Assembly (NCBI RefSeq): GCF_018131005.1
Contig: NZ_JAFCJK010000002.1
Span: 1-64,000, forward strand
Direction: 5' to 3'
Length of the DNA: 64,000 bases
Source: Bradyrhizobium lablabi
Lineage (GTDB): Bacteria > Pseudomonadota > Alphaproteobacteria > Rhizobiales > Xanthobacteraceae
A program made the position numbers and the translations under genes. Below the pieces are notes generated by a model. That model did no database searches, was not told the DNA's origin, and saw nothing but the letters and a program-made list of their open reading frames with translations. Shown here piece after piece: positions 61,479 to 64,000 of this stretch (positions are counted from its first letter, which is position 1; the number at the start of each line of letters is the position of its first letter).

Positions 61479-62012
61479 TTACTTCTTCTTGCCTTCCTTG
61501 CGGAAAATGAACTCGTCGACGTACTTCACGCCCTTGCCTTTGTAGGGCTCCGGCGGACGATAGGCGCGGATCTCCGCTGCGACCTGGCCGACCCGCTGCG
61601 GATCATTGCCGGTGATCGTGATCTCGGTCGGCTTCGGCACCGCGATGGTGATGCCTTCCGGGATCGCGTAGACCACGTCGTGGCTGTAGCCGAGCGCGAG
61701 CTGCAGGTTCTTGCCCTGCATCGCAGCGCGATAGCCGACGCCGGTGATCTCTAGCTTCTTCTCAAAGCCCTTGGTGACGCCCTCGACGAGGTTGGCGACC
61801 TGGGCGCGCGCCGTGCCGTACATCGCCTGTGCACGGTTGGTCTTGACGCGCGGCGCAACCTTGACCTGGCCGTTCTCGAACTTCACCTCGACGTCGTCAT
61901 GCACGACGAATTGAAGCTGGCCCTTCGGCCCCTTCACCTTCACCGTCTGGCCCTCGACGCTCGCCGTCACACCGGACGGGATCGCCACCGGCTTCTTGCC
62001 GATACGTGACAT
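61479..62012 (-). CDS. rplF: 50S ribosomal protein L6
   Basis: L6 begins [17 protein letters not shown] and has the two L6 repeats, KGPKGQLQF and [20 protein letters not shown], and the end [15 protein letters not shown]. Length 177 aa is standard. It is 13 bp downstream of rpsH. Confidence 0.98.
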   Translation of the reverse strand: MSRIGKKPVAIPSGVTASVEGQTVKVKGPKGQLQFVVHDDVEVKFENGQVKVAPRVKTNRAQAMYGTARAQVANLVEGVTKGFEKKLEITGVGYRAAMQGKNLQLALGYSHDVVYAIPEGITIAVPKPTEITITGNDPQRVGQVAAEIRAYRPPEPYKGKGVKYVDEFIFRKEGKKK

Positions 62013-62025
62013 CTAAAATCCCTCC

Positions 62026-62424
62026 TCAGAACACCGTGAAGAGAATCTCGCCGCCCACGTTCGCGTCGCGCGCTTCGTGGTCAGCCATGATTCCCTTCGG
62101 CGTCGACAACACCGAAATGCCGAGTCCGTTGTTCACGCGCGGCAGGTTCTTCACCGAGGTGTAGACCCGCCGGCCCGGCTTCGACACGCGCTCGATCTCG
62201 CGGATGACGGGTTCGCCGTCGAAATACTTGAGCTCGATCTCGAGCTCGCTGCGGCCGGACGGATGCTCGACGCTGGCGTAGCCGCGGATGTAACCCTCGG
62301 CTTTCAGAACCTCGAGCACGCTGGCGCGCATCCTCGAACCCGGGCTCGAGACCTTGGACTTCGAACGCATCTGCGCGTTGCGGATGCGGGTGATGAGATC
62401 GCTGATCGGATCGTGCGTGGACAT
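62026..62424 (-). CDS. rpsH: 30S ribosomal protein S8
   Basis: S8 begins [20 protein letters not shown], has the central [19 protein letters not shown] and ends with [18 protein letters not shown]. Length 132 aa is standard. It is 15 bp downstream of rpsN and precedes rplF. Confidence 0.98.
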   Translation of the reverse strand: MSTHDPISDLITRIRNAQMRSKSKVSSPGSRMRASVLEVLKAEGYIRGYASVEHPSGRSELEIELKYFDGEPVIREIERVSKPGRRVYTSVKNLPRVNNGLGISVLSTPKGIMADHEARDANVGGEILFTVF

Positions 62425-62439
62425 GCTTTCCGACCCTCC

Positions 62440-62745
62440 TTACCAGCTCGACTTCACGAGCCCGGGAACCAGGCCCTTGGAGCCGAGTTCGCGCAGCGCG
62501 ATGCGGGAGAGCTTGTTCTTGCGATAGTTCGAGCGCGGACGCCCGGTCAGCTCGCAGCGGTTACGGATACGCGTCGGCGACGAGTTGCGCGGCATCTCGG
62601 CAAGCTTCAGGGTCGCCGCGAAGCGCTCCTCCATCGGCTTGCTCTTGTCGGCGATGATCGCCTTCAGCTTCTCGCGGCGCGGAGCGGCGTTCTTCGCCAT
62701 CCGCTTGCGCCGGTTGTTCTTCTCGACTGAACTCTTCTTTGCCAT
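62440..62745 (-). CDS. rpsN: 30S ribosomal protein S14 (zinc-independent type)
   Basis: S14 of the long type, 101 aa, with no CxxC pairs (a single Cys in [11 protein letters not shown]). The [18 protein letters not shown] ending is invariant. Shorter zinc-binding S14 is not present here. It lies 46 bp downstream of rplE. Confidence 0.98.
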   Translation of the reverse strand: MAKKSSVEKNNRRKRMAKNAAPRREKLKAIIADKSKPMEERFAATLKLAEMPRNSSPTRIRNRCELTGRPRSNYRKNKLSRIALRELGSKGLVPGLVKSSW

Positions 62746-62791
62746 GCTTGGCTCCTGGGTATCCGCGTTTGAGTTGGCTTTGCTCAGCTAC

Positions 62792-63341
<550 letters not shown>

Positions 63342-63349
<8 letters not shown>

Positions 63350-63656
63350 CGATCTCTGCTCCCGAGCTCTTGGCAATACGGACCTTCTTGCCATCGGCCT
63401 GAATCTTGAACCCGATGCGGGTCGGCTTTCCGTCCTTGCCGACATACGCAACGTTGGACAGGTGGATCGGCGCCTCCTTCGAAATGATGCCGCCCTCCTG
63501 GGACTGGGTCTGCTTCTGGTGACGCTTCACCATGTTGATGCCGCGCACGAGAGCCTTGTTCTCGTCTGGACGCACCTCGAACACCTCACCAGTGCGGCCC
63601 TTGTCGCGGCCGCTCAGCACGATGACCTTGTCGCCTTTGCGGATCTTGGCAGCCAT
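63342..63656 (-). CDS. rplX: 50S ribosomal protein L24
   Basis: The ATG at 63656 overlaps the rplN stop in TGATG, so translation is coupled. The 104-residue L24 has [18 protein letters not shown] and [13 protein letters not shown], then ends [19 protein letters not shown]. It initiates large-subunit assembly. The gene lies between rplN and rplE as in all spc operons. Confidence 0.98.
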
Positions 63657-64000
63657 CACAGCACCTCCGGCGCGAGCGAAATGATCTTCATGTGGTTCTT
63701 GGCGCGAAGCTCGCGTGGGACCGGCCCAAAGATACGCGTGCCGACCGGCTCCGACTGGTTGTTGATCAGCACGGCTGCGTTGCGGTCGAAGCGGATGACC
63801 GAGCCGTCGGCGCGACGGATGTCCTTGCGGACCCGCACCACCACGGCCTTCATCACGTCGCCCTTCTTCACCTTGCCACGCGGAATGGCTTCCTTGATCG
63901 ACACAACGATAACGTCGCCCACGGTGGCATAGCGGCGCTTGGAGCCTCCAAGCACCTTGATGCACATGACACGGCGTGCGCCTGAATTATCGGCCACGTC
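63656..64000 (-). CDS. rplN: 50S ribosomal protein L14 (5' end outside window)
   Basis: The frame is open to the last base of the window; the visible 114 codons begin [13 protein letters not shown], so about eight N-terminal residues of the standard 122 are missing. [18 protein letters not shown] and [16 protein letters not shown] are invariant L14 segments. The stop overlaps the rplX start by one base. The GTG seen near the edge encodes an internal Val, not the real start. Confidence 0.97.

Overview
The window looks like chromosome of a high-GC alphaproteobacterium of the Bradyrhizobium/Nitrobacteraceae group. The basis is the order and sequence of the spc and alpha ribosomal operons at the right end, the lineage-typical small proteins (GCG_CRPN-type peptide, GrlR-like protein, solitary ABC_sub_bind binding proteins) and several intergenic repeat families that I recall from Bradyrhizobium genomes. 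I saw no tRNA, rRNA, CRISPR array, intact insertion sequence, prophage or conjugative gene.

Layout. 1-4400: the tail of a LysR regulator, then small secreted or membrane-anchored proteins of unknown function, a VOC protein and a GrlR-like protein. 4436-9180: a large PAS sensor histidine kinase, a DMT exporter and a NUDIX hydrolase. 9183-13865: a DapA-like lyase/aldolase and a CoA-thioester module (SDR dehydrogenase, MaoC hydratase, DUF35 Zn-ribbon/OB protein, SCP-x-like thiolase), all on the minus strand; thiolase and DUF35 are translationally coupled. 14012-20632: an HxlR regulator divergent from a methyltransferase, a giant fused indolepyruvate ferredoxin oxidoreductase, and divergent from it a lone tri-haem cytochrome c. 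20704-27767: TRIC channel, a PEP-mutase/ICL-like protein with an ABM and a NIPSNAP protein, an ArsR-type regulator, an alpha/beta hydrolase, a GCG_CRPN peptide, a His/Trp-rich Tat-type protein and a GDPD phosphodiesterase. 27768-32612: a repeat-rich accessory stretch with a VOC protein, a duplicated CX6C cysteine protein and two solitary substrate-binding proteins. 33054-39359: a class C-like serine hydrolase, an acyl-CoA carboxylase beta subunit, DUF4260, a dienelactone-hydrolase-like protein, a CMD protein and a complete class D (OXA-type) beta-lactamase.

39574-49927: an orphan FlhX/FliK-like pair, ATP12, an amidohydrolase, an RluA pseudouridine synthase, an esterase, RarA and a Do-family protease. 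The protease is preceded by a sequence fitting the alphaproteobacterial heat-shock (RpoH) promoter consensus. 50285-54398: a Porin_O_P porin, a Cys-bearing HxlR regulator divergent from a quinone-oxidoreductase-like MDR protein with a palindrome between them, and an SDR. 54592-64000: rplQ-rpoA-rpsK-rpsM, adk, secY, rplO-rpmD-rpsE-rplR-rplF-rpsH-rpsN-rplE-rplX-rplN (rplN runs off the window), all on the minus strand. A good sigma-70-type promoter lies between adk and rpsM and a UUCG hairpin terminator follows rplQ. Adk carries a histone H1-like tail.

No single region is plainly an undescribed system. The best leads are the CX6C protein, the nested-hairpin repeat island around 28.1 kb, the FliK/FlhX pair, the redox-type HxlR/MDR pair, the thiolase-DUF35-MaoC-SDR module and the Adk tail.
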